A stretch of DNA of 64,000 bases from Virgibacillus proomii. GTDB lineage: Bacteria; Bacillota; Bacilli; Bacillales; Amphibacillaceae. Every line of letters begins with the position of its first letter. Within the stretch, counting starts at the first letter, position 1. The notes beneath the pieces were generated by a model that saw nothing but the letters and a program-made list of their open reading frames with translations, ran no database searches and was not told the origin of the DNA. Both the position numbers and the translations under genes were made by a program. This document shows, in pieces, positions 37,448 to 47,532 of this stretch. The stretch lies in assembly GCF_900162615.1 (NCBI RefSeq), contig NZ_FUFN01000010.1, positions 2,138,519 through 2,202,518 on the forward strand. Reading direction: 5' to 3'.

Positions 37448-37477
37448 ACTTAAATTTAAAATATTTTAAATTTAAGT
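37448..37477. other. 30-bp perfect palindrome downstream of mntR
   Basis: ACTTAAATTTAAAATA with its exact complement forms a perfect 30-bp palindrome made almost only of A and T, three bases after the mntR stop. It may act as a weak terminator or as a protein site; it lacks a T-run. Confidence 0.7.
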
Positions 37478-37479
37478 CG

Positions 37480-37911
37480 TTATTTACTGCTTTCAACTTC
37501 AGACGCTTGATGAATTTTCTTCAATTCTGCTAGACGCTTCTCATCTGCTTTGAAATAATTGACCACATCACCAATACGATCAATTGAATTCCAACTTAAA
37601 TGATGTTCAATTCCTTCTACATCATTATAAATATTCTCATGATCCACACCGATTATATTTAAAAATTCTTCTAATAATTCATGACGAAATACGAGTCGCT
37701 CGCCAATTTTTTTGCCCTTTTTTGTTAAAACAAAACCGCGGTATTTTTCATAGTCTAAATAATCATCACGATCTAACTTTTGAATCATTTTTGTAACCGA
37801 AGACGGATGAACTTCTAGTTCCTCTGCAATATCAGAGACACGGGCATACCCTTTAGATTCCATTAAATTATAAATCTGCTCTATATAATCTTCCATACTA
37901 GGTGTAGGCAT
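37480..37911 (-). CDS. mntR: Manganese-responsive repressor MntR
   Basis: DtxR-family repressor (143 aa) of manganese uptake. Metal ligands line up with B. subtilis MntR: D8 and E11 at the N-terminus, H77 in [11 protein letters not shown], and the EGIEHHLS cluster near residues 99-104. The helix-turn-helix is [16 protein letters not shown]. The 405 bases upstream (to yqhL at 38317, plus strand) hold no other gene. Confidence 0.96.
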   Translation of the reverse strand: MPTPSMEDYIEQIYNLMESKGYARVSDIAEELEVHPSSVTKMIQKLDRDDYLDYEKYRGFVLTKKGKKIGERLVFRHELLEEFLNIIGVDHENIYNDVEGIEHHLSWNSIDRIGDVVNYFKADEKRLAELKKIHQASEVESSK

Positions 37912-38316
37912 TTATGCTCCTCCATTTCAAAAATATTTTTTGTCGAACGCAAAATTGTTTCACCTTAAAGGATACAGGAATGTTAACCAAGAAACAAGCT
38001 ATAACACCCATATATTATATATTCAAATGATTTTGCCGAATTTACGGTTACGTTAGATTCGTAATAGCAAATAAGTGATGAATTTAACATAGTTATGCTC
38101 AAAGACTATAACTTCTTTATCATAATCTGTGAAACATAGCATTTATTTTTAAAGAGTTTAGATATTCGTGTGTATGCCAAAAATCAGAGCTAGCCAGTAT
38201 AGAAAAAGTGCTTTTTCATCCACATTTTTGAACATCCTTATAAATAAGTTTTGAAAAATCAAGGTTTTACACCTATAATAGAGGATGTACAAATGTTGAT
38301 AGACGGGGGAAAAGCA
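37912..38316. other. Divergent mntR-yqhL intergenic region
   Basis: About 405 bases with no gene or repeat family copy. A small GAAAAAGTGCTTTTTC inverted repeat lies near 38200. Confidence 0.4.
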
Positions 38317-38685
38317 ATGGAAATTTTAGTTTTACTCATCGTTGTTTTCATAGCATTTCTAGTATTTCGTTATTTTAGACAGAGAATGTATTTGAAAACA
38401 TTGACAGAAGATCAATTTCGTGAAGGATATCGTAAAGCACAACTGATAGATGTACGTGAACCACAAGAGTTTAAACGCGGACATATCTTAGGTGCGAGAA
38501 ATATTCCCGTTACACAAATGAAACAACGATTAGTGGAATTGCGCAAAGACAAGCCTGTGTATCTTTATTGCCAAAGTGGTGCGCGAGCAGCTCGTGCCGC
38601 TCAACTTTTGCATAAAAAAGGTTATAAGGATATCAGTGTCTTAAAAGGCGGATTTAAAAAGTGGACAGGCAAAATTAAAAAATAA
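38317..38685 (+). CDS. yqhL: Rhodanese-like domain protein YqhL
   Basis: Membrane-anchored rhodanese (122 aa): one N-terminal hydrophobic helix (ILVLLIVVFIAFLVFRYF), then the rhodanese domain with IDVREPQEF and the active-site loop CQSGARAARA. It may transfer sulfur or act on persulfides; substrate unknown. The ATG at 38317 follows GGGGGA; a longer frame to 38251 is not supported by a site. Confidence 0.9.
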   Translation: MEILVLLIVVFIAFLVFRYFRQRMYLKTLTEDQFREGYRKAQLIDVREPQEFKRGHILGARNIPVTQMKQRLVELRKDKPVYLYCQSGARAARAAQLLHKKGYKDISVLKGGFKKWTGKIKK

Positions 38686-38954
38686 AGCTACACTTCTTTC
38701 GTAAACATTGTTTTCTAATACGAATAGAAGTAAATCAAAAGGACAGACACCCGAGATATCCTCGGGTGCGATGTATTCAAGTAGCTTTTACCAATCTGTT
38801 AGCTAATTGGGACTTGTATTAAAAAGTAGCATCTCAGAGACAGTATAAAAAACCAGCAAATCGTATACTAAATCAGACTGCTAGTATTGTTATATATACA
38901 AGCTGAATGTTTCAACTATAACGGTTTTTGCTAAACCTGATATCTTTAGCATAT
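38686..38954. other. Gap after yqhL
   Basis: Holds a compact GC-rich hairpin (CACCCGAG/CTCGGGTG, 38748-38768) without a T-run, and no gene. Confidence 0.4.
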
Positions 38955-38991
38955 AAAAAACACCATGGTTAATATAACCATGGTGTTTTTT
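38955..38991. terminator. Bidirectional terminator between yqhL and gcvPB
   Basis: AAAAAACACCATGGTT pairs with AACCATGGTGTTTTTT around a short loop. Confidence 0.93.
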
Positions 38992-39029
38992 AACAAAGGT
39001 AAGACTATACACTTAAGTAAAAATCATAT

Positions 39030-40499
39030 TCAAACTTCTGACTTAGGCTTATACCGCAAAATTGGTTTTCTAGCAGCTGTCGTTTCATCCATTCGTTTAA
39101 CAATCGTATGATGTGGCGCTTCCTGTACTAATTCTGGTTCCTCTCTAACCTCTTTTGCTATCTGCAACATTGTTTCAATAAAACCATCCAATGTCTCTTT
39201 TGATTCGGTTTCAGTGGGCTCAATCATTAATGCTTCCTCGACATTGAGAGGAAAGTAAATTGTCGGTGGATGATAACCATAGTCTAATAAACGTTTTGCT
39301 ATATCTAAAGTACGTACACCCAGTTTTTTCTGTCGTTTTCCGGAAAGAACAAATTCATGTTTGCAATGCTGCTTAAATGGAAGATCGTATTCTTTTTCCA
39401 GATTACGCATTAAATAGTTAGCATTAAGCACAGCGTATTCACTAACCTTTTTCAAACCTTCAGCTCCCATTGTTCGGATATACGTATAGGCTCTTAAATA
39501 AATTCCAAAATTACCATAATACGGTTTTACTCTACCAATGGATTGCGGCAGATCATCCTTAAATAAATAACGATCTCCACTCTTTTCTAACAATGGTTTA
39601 GGGAGGAAAGGCTTTAATTCTTCTGTTACGCCAACAGGACCAGAACCGGGTCCACCACCGCCATGGGGTCCAGTAAAGGTTTTATGCAAGTTTAAATGTA
39701 CGGCATCAAACCCCATATCGCCGGGACGGGCATAGCCCATAATTGCATTTAAATTAGCCCCGTCATAATACATTTTACCTCCAGCATCATGGACAATCTT
39801 TGCCATTTCTTCAATTTCTGTTTCAAATAAGCCCAGCGTATTCGGATTCGTTAACATAAGTGCTGCTGTATCTGGACCAACTACTCGTTTTAAATCTTCT
39901 AAATCAACTAATCCTTGATCATTGGATTGGACAGTTACTGCTTCAAATCCGGCAACAGTAGCAGAGGCTGGGTTGGTTCCATGTGCTGAATCCGGCACGA
40001 TTACTTTTGTACGCTGATAATCACCATTTGCTTCATGAAAAGCACGAATCATCATTAATGCTGTCCATTCGCCTTGCGCTCCAGCAGCAGATTGCAAAGA
40101 AACTTCATCCATACCTGTAATTTCACATAAGGATTGTTGTAGATCATACATCATTGCCATCGCACCTTGTACACTACTTTCAGGCTGATCAGGATGAATA
40201 TGGCTAAAGCCTTCCATTCGAGCGACATCTTCATTAATCTTTGGGTTGTATTTCATTGTACATGAACCCAGGGGATAAAAACCCGAGTCTACTCCGTAAT
40301 TTCGTGTGGAGAGCGCAGTATAATGTCTTATCAAATCCAGTTCACTAATTTCCGGAAGATTAGCAGCTTCTTTACGAATATACGTTTCTCCAAGCTCCTG
40401 TTCCAAGTCTACATCAGGTACATCTAATTCTGGTAAGCTGTAGCTTGTTCTTCCAGGTTTGCTTCGTTCAAAGATAAGTGGAAAATCTTGTCTATTCAT
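39030..40499 (-). CDS. gcvPB: Glycine dehydrogenase (decarboxylating) subunit 2
   Basis: C-terminal half (489 aa) of the split P-protein of the glycine cleavage system, which decarboxylates glycine on the lipoyl H-protein. The pyridoxal phosphate Lys is in [17 protein letters not shown]. Overlaps gcvPA by eight bases. Last gene of the operon with a terminator 40 bases later. Confidence 0.97.
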   Translation of the reverse strand: MNRQDFPLIFERSKPGRTSYSLPELDVPDVDLEQELGETYIRKEAANLPEISELDLIRHYTALSTRNYGVDSGFYPLGSCTMKYNPKINEDVARMEGFSHIHPDQPESSVQGAMAMMYDLQQSLCEITGMDEVSLQSAAGAQGEWTALMMIRAFHEANGDYQRTKVIVPDSAHGTNPASATVAGFEAVTVQSNDQGLVDLEDLKRVVGPDTAALMLTNPNTLGLFETEIEEMAKIVHDAGGKMYYDGANLNAIMGYARPGDMGFDAVHLNLHKTFTGPHGGGGPGSGPVGVTEELKPFLPKPLLEKSGDRYLFKDDLPQSIGRVKPYYGNFGIYLRAYTYIRTMGAEGLKKVSEYAVLNANYLMRNLEKEYDLPFKQHCKHEFVLSGKRQKKLGVRTLDIAKRLLDYGYHPPTIYFPLNVEEALMIEPTETESKETLDGFIETMLQIAKEVREEPELVQEAPHHTIVKRMDETTAARKPILRYKPKSEV

Positions 40500-41841
40500 T
40501 TAAATCCCCCAATTCTTTGACAAACTTATCAATTTCTTCAGCACTCCGGTTTTCTGTAACCGCAACGAGCATCTGTCCAGACATATTAGGATAATCTCTT
40601 TCTAGATCATAGCCACCGATAATCCCTCTCTCAAGTAATTGTTCATTTACTTCAGCAACAGGCTTATCTAATTGAATAACAAATTCATTGAAAAATGTAC
40701 CATCATAAATAATGGTAAAACCTGCTTCTTCAAGCTTTTGCTTTGCATAACGTGCCTTTTTCATATTTAAAGCAGCCATTTTTTTCAAACCGCGCTTGCC
40801 AAGAGCACTCATTGCTACTGCACTAGCTAATGCATTCAATGCTTGATTCGAGCAAATATTAGAAGTGGCCTTATCTCTCCGAATATGTTGCTCTCGTGCT
40901 TGTAAAGTCAGTACAAAGCCTCTAACTCCATCTTCATCCATTGTCTGTCCCACTAAGCGTCCAGGAACTTTACGCATTAATTTTTTTGTGGTGGCAAAAT
41001 AGCCACAATGGGGCCCACCAAATTGAGCAGGAATACCAAATACTTGTGTATCGCCAACAACTATATCAGCACCAAATTCAGCAGGTGGTGTCAGGTATCC
41101 CAGTGCTAACGGATTGCTTGAAGTAATAAACATGGTTTTCTTCTTATCTGATAAAAGTGTCTGGATTTCTTTCATCGGTTCTAATAGACCGAAGAAATTC
41201 GGATATTGTATAACTACGCTCGCTGTTTCATCATCTAATTCTTTTTCTAGGTTAGCTAAATCAGTCACACCTTTATTCGTGTCAATATATACAATTGTCA
41301 AACCCGATCCCTTAGCATAGGTTTCAATTACTGCACGACTTTGTGGATGAACGGCACGAGATACTAAAATCTTTTTTCTTCTCGTTTGAGCAGCGCTTAA
41401 GTTTACCGCTTCAGCTAACGCAGTACCGCCATCATACATAGAGGAATTGGCCACATCCAACCCTGTCAACTCACAAATCATTGTTTGAAATTCAAAAATC
41501 GCCTGCAATTCTCCTTGAGAAATCTCTGGTTGATAAGGCGTGTAGGCAGTATAGAACTCAGATCTAGAAATGACATGATTGACAACCGATGGAATATAGT
41601 GATCATATACGCCAGCACCTAGGAAACAATGATACTGCTTTAAGTTCGCATTTTTAGCTGCCATGTTTGCTAATTCTTTCTTTAAATCTCCTTCATTTGC
41701 AGGTGATTTTAAGTTCATTGGCTGCTTTAGGCGCACCTTTCTAGGTATATCGGAGAAGAGCTCATCTGTATCATTTACTCCAACGCTTCTAAGCATGGTT
41801 TGTTTATCATCTTCTGTCATTGGCAAATAGCGAAATTCCAT
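40492..41841 (-). CDS. gcvPA: Glycine dehydrogenase (decarboxylating) subunit 1
   Basis: N-terminal half (449 aa) of the split P-protein. The family stretches [15 protein letters not shown] and [15 protein letters not shown] are present. It pairs with GcvPB and is transcribed 12 bases after gcvT. Confidence 0.97.
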   Translation of the reverse strand: MEFRYLPMTEDDKQTMLRSVGVNDTDELFSDIPRKVRLKQPMNLKSPANEGDLKKELANMAAKNANLKQYHCFLGAGVYDHYIPSVVNHVISRSEFYTAYTPYQPEISQGELQAIFEFQTMICELTGLDVANSSMYDGGTALAEAVNLSAAQTRRKKILVSRAVHPQSRAVIETYAKGSGLTIVYIDTNKGVTDLANLEKELDDETASVVIQYPNFFGLLEPMKEIQTLLSDKKKTMFITSSNPLALGYLTPPAEFGADIVVGDTQVFGIPAQFGGPHCGYFATTKKLMRKVPGRLVGQTMDEDGVRGFVLTLQAREQHIRRDKATSNICSNQALNALASAVAMSALGKRGLKKMAALNMKKARYAKQKLEEAGFTIIYDGTFFNEFVIQLDKPVAEVNEQLLERGIIGGYDLERDYPNMSGQMLVAVTENRSAEEIDKFVKELGDLNE

Positions 41842-41853
41842 TCTATTCTCCCC

Positions 41854-42969
41854 CTATTTTTTTCTTTTATAAAAAGGTGTTTCGACTACTTTTGCTTGAA
41901 GTTGCCGTTTTCTAACTTGCACGGTCAATTCAGTACCTATATCGGCATAGTCTGTATTCACTAAAGCAAGACCAAGATTTTTGTTAAGCGTTGGTGCCTG
42001 CGTTCCTGAAGTAATAAAGCCAACATGCGCTTCCTGATAATAGACATCATATCCTGTCCGCGGGATACCTTTATCGATCATTTCTAAGCCGATAAGTTTT
42101 CTGGTTGTACCTTCTGCTAGCTGTTTTTGCAATGCTTTTTTTCCAATGAAATCTACTGCTTTATTCGTTTTTACTGCAAAGGCTAAACCGGATTCTACTG
42201 GGCTAATTGTATGAGATAACTCTTGACCATATAAAGGCAGACCTGCTTCAAACCGCAATGTATCTCTTGCCCCTAACCCAACTGGCTCTACTCCCTTATC
42301 TTTACCAGCTTGTAAAATAGTTTTCCATAAAGCTATTCCGCTAGCAGCTGGAATATAAATCTCAAATCCATCCTCACCCGTGTAACCCGTTCGTGAAACA
42401 AGTGCGGTCTCCTCTATACCAGTGAAATTGACATTATTTTCAAAGCGAAAAAACCGAATAGTTGATAATTCCTTATCTGTTAACGCTTGCAATACTTCTT
42501 CAGCGAAAGGGCCTTGTAAAGCAAGCTGCGCATATTTACTGGAAATATCCTCAATAGTTAACTGAGTCTCACTAAACTGATTATGACGAACTAGCCATTG
42601 ATAATCTTTTTTTGTGTTAGCCGCATTGACGACAAGGAGATAATCATTATCATCAAGCATATAAATTAGAAAATCATCGACAGTTCCACCATTCTCATAA
42701 CACATAAACGTATATTGAGCACGGTTTGGCGTTAACTTTCCCACATCATTCGTTACCATTTGTTGTAGAAATTCTAGACTTTTCGGGCCTTTAACAGCGA
42801 TTTCCCCCATATGAGAAACGTCAAATAACCCAGCCTTTGTTCTTGTTATTTCATGTTCATGCTTAATACCGGCGAATTGTACAGGAAGATCCCATCCACC
42901 AAAATCAATCGTTTTCGCTCCATGTTCTGCATAAATGGGAAATAAAGGTGTCCGCTTTAATTTACTCAT
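41854..42969 (-). CDS. gcvT: Aminomethyltransferase (glycine cleavage T protein)
   Basis: Tetrahydrofolate-dependent T-protein (371 aa) that releases ammonia and methylene-THF from the aminomethyl H-protein. It shows FDVSHMGEI, YTGEDGFEIY and the folate-site GLGARDTLRFEAGLPLYG. The ATG at 42969 follows GGAG by seven bases; upstream in-frame codons are not part of the gene. Its long leader contains the glycine riboswitch and a family C repeat. Confidence 0.97.
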   Translation of the reverse strand: MSKLKRTPLFPIYAEHGAKTIDFGGWDLPVQFAGIKHEHEITRTKAGLFDVSHMGEIAVKGPKSLEFLQQMVTNDVGKLTPNRAQYTFMCYENGGTVDDFLIYMLDDNDYLLVVNAANTKKDYQWLVRHNQFSETQLTIEDISSKYAQLALQGPFAEEVLQALTDKELSTIRFFRFENNVNFTGIEETALVSRTGYTGEDGFEIYIPAASGIALWKTILQAGKDKGVEPVGLGARDTLRFEAGLPLYGQELSHTISPVESGLAFAVKTNKAVDFIGKKALQKQLAEGTTRKLIGLEMIDKGIPRTGYDVYYQEAHVGFITSGTQAPTLNKNLGLALVNTDYADIGTELTVQVRKRQLQAKVVETPFYKRKK

Positions 42970-43042
42970 CCCACCACTCCTTCTCCAGACTGAAAATTTG
43001 AAAAAATAATTCAACAATGCCATTTTCCGATGTTTAGACAGT

Positions 43043-43131
43043 TAGAAAAACTTGGCTTGTCGCCAAGTCTTTAGCGAAAGCTGTCGTTTTTCTTATACGA
43101 TAAACCCTAAAAATTTTATACTTTCCTATAG
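43043..43131 (-). repeat. Family C element in the gcvT leader
   Basis: Full copy between the riboswitch and gcvT. On the minus strand it ends in ACTTGGC-GACAA-GCCAAGTTTTTC, an intrinsic-terminator-like hairpin in the sense of gcvT, about 75 bases upstream of its start codon. Confidence 0.9.
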
Positions 43132-43132
43132 T

Positions 43133-43322
43133 GGAACAAAAGTGTAGCTTGGTTAGCTTAGCCATGTACAAACGGCAAAACTTCTTACTAGATACAGTGA
43201 AATTTCATTCAAAGAGTGCTTTTGTTCTTGAATGTTAGCCAATGTTAACTGATTGTAAGCAGAGATCGAAGTTTATTACTTTTTAAGTGCATCAGCTAGA
43301 CAAAGCTACCATTTCAAAAATA
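43133..43322 (+). repeat. Hybrid family B/A repeat remnant
   Basis: Starts like family B (GAACAAAAG), then shows a family A-like ACAGTGAAATTTCATTC and TTGAATGTTAGCC, and ends like B (GCCAATGTTAACTGATTGTA ... GCTAGACAAAGCTACC). The parts are too diverged for exact borders. Confidence 0.5.
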
Positions 43323-43354
43323 CCCATTAAGTAAAATGGATATTTTTTAGTCAG

Positions 43355-43394
43355 TAAAAAACAGAGATCCATTGCATGAAATGAAATCTCTGTC
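43355..43394 (-). terminator. Riboswitch expression-platform terminator
   Basis: ACAGAGAT pairs with ATCTCTGT followed by six T on the minus strand. Its left arm is the GGACAGAG closing strand of the second aptamer, so glycine binding should prevent it forming. Confidence 0.85.
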
Positions 43395-43592
43395 CTGCTA
43401 CCAGAAAGTTGCATACCAATAGCATATTGGTATTTGCTTCGTGGGTGGTTTACATCTTTGTAAACTCTCTCCAGAGTCGCGTCCTACAAGAGTCTGTTTG
43501 CCTGAGAGATTCGCTTTCACTTGCTCCTTCGGCGTTACATAACGGTAAGAACCATCTCCGCATTCGTAAGCTCTCCCCTTGTATTCATTCGC
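43387..43592 (-). promoter_or_regulatory. Tandem glycine riboswitch
   Basis: Two successive glycine aptamers in the gcvT leader. The first shows GGGGAGAGC, GCCGAAGGAGCAA and AATCTCTCAGGCAAA; the linker and second show ACTCTTGTAGGACGCGACTC, TGGAGAGAG, a CCACCCACGAAGCAAATA stretch, AACTTTCTGG and GGACAGAG. These match the B. subtilis gcvT riboswitch almost stem by stem. The adjoining terminator implies an ON switch: glycine turns on its own degradation. Confidence 0.95.
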
Positions 43593-43615
43593 TTTTATGA
43601 AAAATTAACGTTTTG

Positions 43616-43644
43616 GTTATACTATGTAATACCTTTATCGGCAA
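43616..43644 (-). promoter_or_regulatory. Sigma-A promoter of the gcvT operon
   Basis: TTGCCG and TATAAC separated by exactly 17 bases on the minus strand, about 25 bases upstream of the riboswitch. Confidence 0.75.
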
Positions 43645-43738
43645 TGTAGCCTCTTTTTTTTACTGTGTATTATTATATCACATATTTAGAAAGATAAAAT
43701 AGATAACCCCAATAATCTATAGAAAAAGGAAGTATACG

Positions 43739-45400
43739 ATGAAATCCATTTATTTAGATAAAGATACAGTGTTTATTAAAGAACTTGAAGATAGACTCGA
43801 AAAAAACACCTCTCTTTCGTCCTGGGAGCTATTCAAAATGGCCTATGAAGCCGAGCAAACTACTATGTCTCCTTATTTTAGAGGGTTACGGGCATTGGAA
43901 TTCTTACCACATATGGAGTTTTTAAAACATCAGATCCATACAGCCGAGCAAGTTATTGAACAAATGAATGGTAGAGCTATTTTGGCTGATGAAGTTGGGC
44001 TTGGAAAAACAATTGAAGCAGGATTAGTATTAAAAGAATATATGATTCGTGGCTTAGTGAACAAAGCACTAATTCTTGTTCCAGCCTCATTAGTCAATCA
44101 ATGGGAAAAAGAATTAAATGAAAAATTTTATATCCCTGCTGTTGCTTATCGGAAAAACATGAGCTGGGAGCAAGGTAATATAATTATTTCATCTATAGAT
44201 ACAGCAAAACGTGAGCCACATCGAAGTACAATTCTCGGTATGGACTATGATTTTGTTTTAGTAGACGAAGCTCATAAATTAAAGAATCATAAAACGAAAA
44301 ATTATGCTTTTGTTCGTTCATTAAAGAAAAAGTATTGCCTGCTCTTAACAGCAACTCCTGTGCAAAATGAATTAATAGAAATCTTTAATCTTGTTTCCAT
44401 TTTAAAACCTGGGCATCTAGGTAATTATGATTCTTTTGTTAAGAGTTACGGTAACGACCGTAAAAATATGAAGCACGATCTATACTTAAAACAGCTTGTA
44501 AAAAAGGTAATGGTAAGAAATACAAGAAAAGATACTGGCTTAAATCAAGTAAAACGAAATATTGAAACCATATGGACAGAATTCTCAAAAGAGGAAGCTG
44601 AGGTTTATCAATGGTTAGAAAATAGCAGTGCATTACTTCCATCCTTTTCTAAGATTACATTACTCCGTGAATTTTGTTCTTCAAGAGAGGCCTGCTATTT
44701 ATCGCTCAAAAAAATGCTAACAGAAAAACCGGATTTAGATGTATTTCAGCAAATCACGGAAAAAATTGAGCAATTACCTCACCATAAAAAAGCGGAAAAA
44801 GCAGTTGAACTGATTCAACAAATCGGCGATGAAAAAGTGATTATTTTTACGGAATATAGAGCCACTCAATTTTATTTGCAATGGTATTTACAGCAACACG
44901 GCATCTCTTCTGTTCCTTTCCGCGGAGGCTTTAAACGCAGTAAAAAGGATTGGATGCGCCAGCTTTTTCAACATCATGCCCAAGTATTAATTGCTACAGA
45001 AGCAGGTGGTGAAGGAATTAACCTACAATTTTGCAACTACATGATTAACTATGACCTGCCATGGAACCCGATGCGCTTAGAACAGCGAATTGGGCGAATT
45101 CATCGTTATGGCCAGGATAAAGATGTTCATATATATAATTTTGCTATCAAAGATACAGTCGAGGAACATATTATGAAACTGTTGTATGAAAAAATTCACC
45201 TGTTTGAGCAAGTTATTGGCGATTTAGATGCAATATTATCAGAACTGTCCATCCATGATCTTGAACAAGAAATCGAACAAATTTATGCTGAATCGGCTAC
45301 TACTGGAGAAGCAAAAATAAAGCTCCATAATTTATCTGCGGTTATTCAAACAGCACATAACACAGCGAATCAGGAGGAACAACAATATGGCGATGCGTAA
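43739..45400 (+). CDS. yqhH: SNF2/DEAD-box family helicase YqhH
   Basis: SNF2-like ATPase (553 aa). Motif I DEVGLGKT at 84-91, motif II VDEAHKL, motif III LLTATPVQN, and the C-terminal helicase motifs TEAGGEGINLQ and QRIGRIHRYGQ. The substrate is unknown; it is a relative of RapA-type enzymes. It overlaps yqhG by 14 bases, and the pair is divergently transcribed from gcvT as in B. subtilis. Confidence 0.93.
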   Translation: MKSIYLDKDTVFIKELEDRLEKNTSLSSWELFKMAYEAEQTTMSPYFRGLRALEFLPHMEFLKHQIHTAEQVIEQMNGRAILADEVGLGKTIEAGLVLKEYMIRGLVNKALILVPASLVNQWEKELNEKFYIPAVAYRKNMSWEQGNIIISSIDTAKREPHRSTILGMDYDFVLVDEAHKLKNHKTKNYAFVRSLKKKYCLLLTATPVQNELIEIFNLVSILKPGHLGNYDSFVKSYGNDRKNMKHDLYLKQLVKKVMVRNTRKDTGLNQVKRNIETIWTEFSKEEAEVYQWLENSSALLPSFSKITLLREFCSSREACYLSLKKMLTEKPDLDVFQQITEKIEQLPHHKKAEKAVELIQQIGDEKVIIFTEYRATQFYLQWYLQQHGISSVPFRGGFKRSKKDWMRQLFQHHAQVLIATEAGGEGINLQFCNYMINYDLPWNPMRLEQRIGRIHRYGQDKDVHIYNFAIKDTVEEHIMKLLYEKIHLFEQVIGDLDAILSELSIHDLEQEIEQIYAESATTGEAKIKLHNLSAVIQTAHNTANQEEQQYGDA

Positions 45401-46169
45401 TCATTTAAATAAATTTCTGATCTCATTTTTTCAAGCTAATAACTGTAAAATTCTTCATAATAATGATGGAATAATAACGATTCAGTTAACAGAGAAAATG
45501 GATAAAGTTCTTATGAATCGCCCATTTTACTGGCATTATATAAAAAAAATGGGATATCCTGGTGATCCTATGCAGCTAACGTTGATAACAAATCCGCACA
45601 AGCGAGATGAAAAAGGGGAATGGATTCATTTTGGAAGCCCGCGTTTACAACAAATTATTCGATATTTACAAGAAAACGAAAAATATACAAAGCTTTTTCA
45701 ACAAATAACACCTATCGTCCATACCCCACTTTATCCTTGGCTCGTTACCAATATAAAAATAAGCTATAAAGGAAAATATAAACGAGATGAACTATTTTCT
45801 ATCGGCTTAAATTTAATTAATGGCACCATGAAATCAGACATGATGCAAACATTAGCGCAGCTTCCTTTGAATACAACCATTTCTGACTTTTGTTATACAC
45901 TTTCTCCGATGATTAAGCTAAAAAGTGGGTATAAGCGTATTGAGACTGTTCTCGACCAATATGTAGAAAATCAAGATCATGGTTGGGCGGTTGACTCATT
46001 ACAAGCATTGGAGGAAGAAGCCAAGCTACTTGAGCACTTTTATAAAACGGATACAGAAGATGAGCAGATGGAACGGGAACTAGAGGAAATTACCAAAAGA
46101 TACCAACCACAAATTACGTATCAAGTTGTAAATGGTGGACTATTTTATTTAACGACGGACATCGCTTAA
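45387..46169 (+). CDS. yqhG: YqhG family protein
   Basis: Protein of 260 aa that matches YqhG by size and by its fixed place behind yqhH. No known motif or membrane segment was seen. ATG follows GGAGG by nine bases inside the end of yqhH, so the two are probably translated together and may work together. Confidence 0.85.
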   Translation: MAMRNHLNKFLISFFQANNCKILHNNDGIITIQLTEKMDKVLMNRPFYWHYIKKMGYPGDPMQLTLITNPHKRDEKGEWIHFGSPRLQQIIRYLQENEKYTKLFQQITPIVHTPLYPWLVTNIKISYKGKYKRDELFSIGLNLINGTMKSDMMQTLAQLPLNTTISDFCYTLSPMIKLKSGYKRIETVLDQYVENQDHGWAVDSLQALEEEAKLLEHFYKTDTEDEQMERELEEITKRYQPQITYQVVNGGLFYLTTDIA

Positions 46170-46198
46170 GCAGGCAAGATTACCTTGCCTGCTTTTTG
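46170..46198 (+). terminator. Terminator of yqhH-yqhG
   Basis: GCAGGCAAG pairs with CTTGCCTGC, followed by TTTTT, immediately after the yqhG stop. Confidence 0.92.
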
Positions 46199-46371
46199 TA
46201 TTTATGAAGCATGATGCGAAACGCAAATGGTAAAATACCAAACCAATGATGAATATAGGCTGTATTAGGGGTTCGTTTTTTCTGCCGACGCTGCTTTTTT
46301 TCTTCAGCAGGCAAATCTAAATAAGTCACTATTTGCATCGTAACAAATTCAATATAATCCTTTGTTGACAT
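46180..46371 (-). CDS. yqzE: YqzE family small protein
   Basis: Small basic protein (63 aa) resembling YqzE, which sits beside comG in Bacillus. The pattern DYIEFVTMQIVTYLDLP, then a Lys/Arg/Gln-rich middle and WFGILPFAF is typical. Function unknown. AGGAGGGG site upstream. It converges on yqhG, and its 3' end overlaps the yqhG terminator. Confidence 0.8.
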   Translation of the reverse strand: MSTKDYIEFVTMQIVTYLDLPAEEKKQRRQKKRTPNTAYIHHWFGILPFAFRIMLHKYKKQAR

Positions 46372-46432
46372 CCTACCCCTCCTTTATCAAACAGTTTACT
46401 ATTAGCTTTACCAAACAAAAAAGCACTATGAC

Positions 46433-46461
46433 AAAAAAGTTTTTAAAAAAAGAAGGGTTTT
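46433..46461 (+). promoter_or_regulatory. Possible ComK boxes upstream of comGA
   Basis: Two AAAA...TTTT motifs (AAAAAAGTTTTT and AAAAGAAGGGTTTT) lie about 55-85 bases before comGA. Each deviates by one base from the ideal AAAA-N5-TTTT spacing, so ComK binding is only suggested. Confidence 0.4.
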
Positions 46462-46515
46462 ATATTTTCTTGTCGAATATACAGATTTAAGCAAATCAAG
46501 GAGGTGAATTCGTTT

Positions 46516-47532
46516 TTGAATCCTGCAGAAACCATGTCGAAAAAAATTCTTCAGTATGCGATTGGTCAAGACGCTTCCGACATTCATTTCTCCCCTTTGT
46601 CCAAGCAAACGAATATTTATTTACGAATCCAAGGGAACCGAATTTTTTATAAATCTATCCCCATCTCTACTTATCAACTTTTATTAGCATTTTACAAGTT
46701 TACATCTGCAATGGATATTGGAGAAACAAGAAAACCACAAAATGGCACGATTACGTTTCAATTTGCCGATCAATTCTTCGATCTTCGCTTGTCTACCTTA
46801 CCTGTCAAGCAAATGGAAAGCTTGGCAATTCGAATTCTTCCTCAACAAGAAGGGCTTTCTCTTCACCAACTTTTTTTATTTCCAAATCAACTTCATCATT
46901 TATTATCATGGATCACAAGACGATCTGGCTTAATTTTGATTAATGGACCGACTGGAAGTGGAAAGACAACCATGTTATATGCAATTCTTCAAGCTTTACA
47001 GCGACAGAAATCTTTTCAAACCATTACTTTAGAAGATCCCATTGAAAAAGATCTTGAACAGGTTTTACAGGTCCAAATCAACGAAAAAGCAGGAATCACT
47101 TATCAATCCGGTTTTAAAGCAGCACTAAGACACGATCCCGATATTATTATGGTTGGTGAAATTCGCGACTCCCCGACAGCTAAATTTGCACTTGAAGCTT
47201 CCTTATCTGGACATCTTGTCTTAAGCACAATCCATGCTTCTCATGCATTAGGGACATTATATCGATTAAAAAGTCTCGGATTAATGATGACTGATCTGCA
47301 ACAAGCATTAATTGCCATTGCTTCTATTCAATTAATTCCGTTTGAAACAGTAAAGCATGGGCTTAAACGAGCCGCTATACTGGAGTTATTAGATGAGCCA
47401 TTACTTGCTGCTTATTTCCAAAAGGGTATAAATTGGCAAATCAAAAAATATCATTCCTTTACTCATTTACGAAAGAAGGCGTTTGCTTATGGCTTCATTA
47501 CTAAAGAGGCATTTCTTAACCTCCAAGAATGA
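46516..47532 (+). CDS. comGA: Competence pilus ATPase ComGA
   Basis: PilB-like traffic ATPase (338 aa) that drives assembly of the competence pseudopilus. Walker A is GPTGSGKTT, followed by the Asp box LEDPIE and Walker B IIMVGEIRDSPTA. TTG at 46516 aligns with the B. subtilis start; an earlier GTG at 46504 lies inside the AAGGAGG ribosome binding site. First gene of comG. Confidence 0.95.
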   Translation: MNPAETMSKKILQYAIGQDASDIHFSPLSKQTNIYLRIQGNRIFYKSIPISTYQLLLAFYKFTSAMDIGETRKPQNGTITFQFADQFFDLRLSTLPVKQMESLAIRILPQQEGLSLHQLFLFPNQLHHLLSWITRRSGLILINGPTGSGKTTMLYAILQALQRQKSFQTITLEDPIEKDLEQVLQVQINEKAGITYQSGFKAALRHDPDIIMVGEIRDSPTAKFALEASLSGHLVLSTIHASHALGTLYRLKSLGLMMTDLQQALIAIASIQLIPFETVKHGLKRAAILELLDEPLLAAYFQKGINWQIKKYHSFTHLRKKAFAYGFITKEAFLNLQE

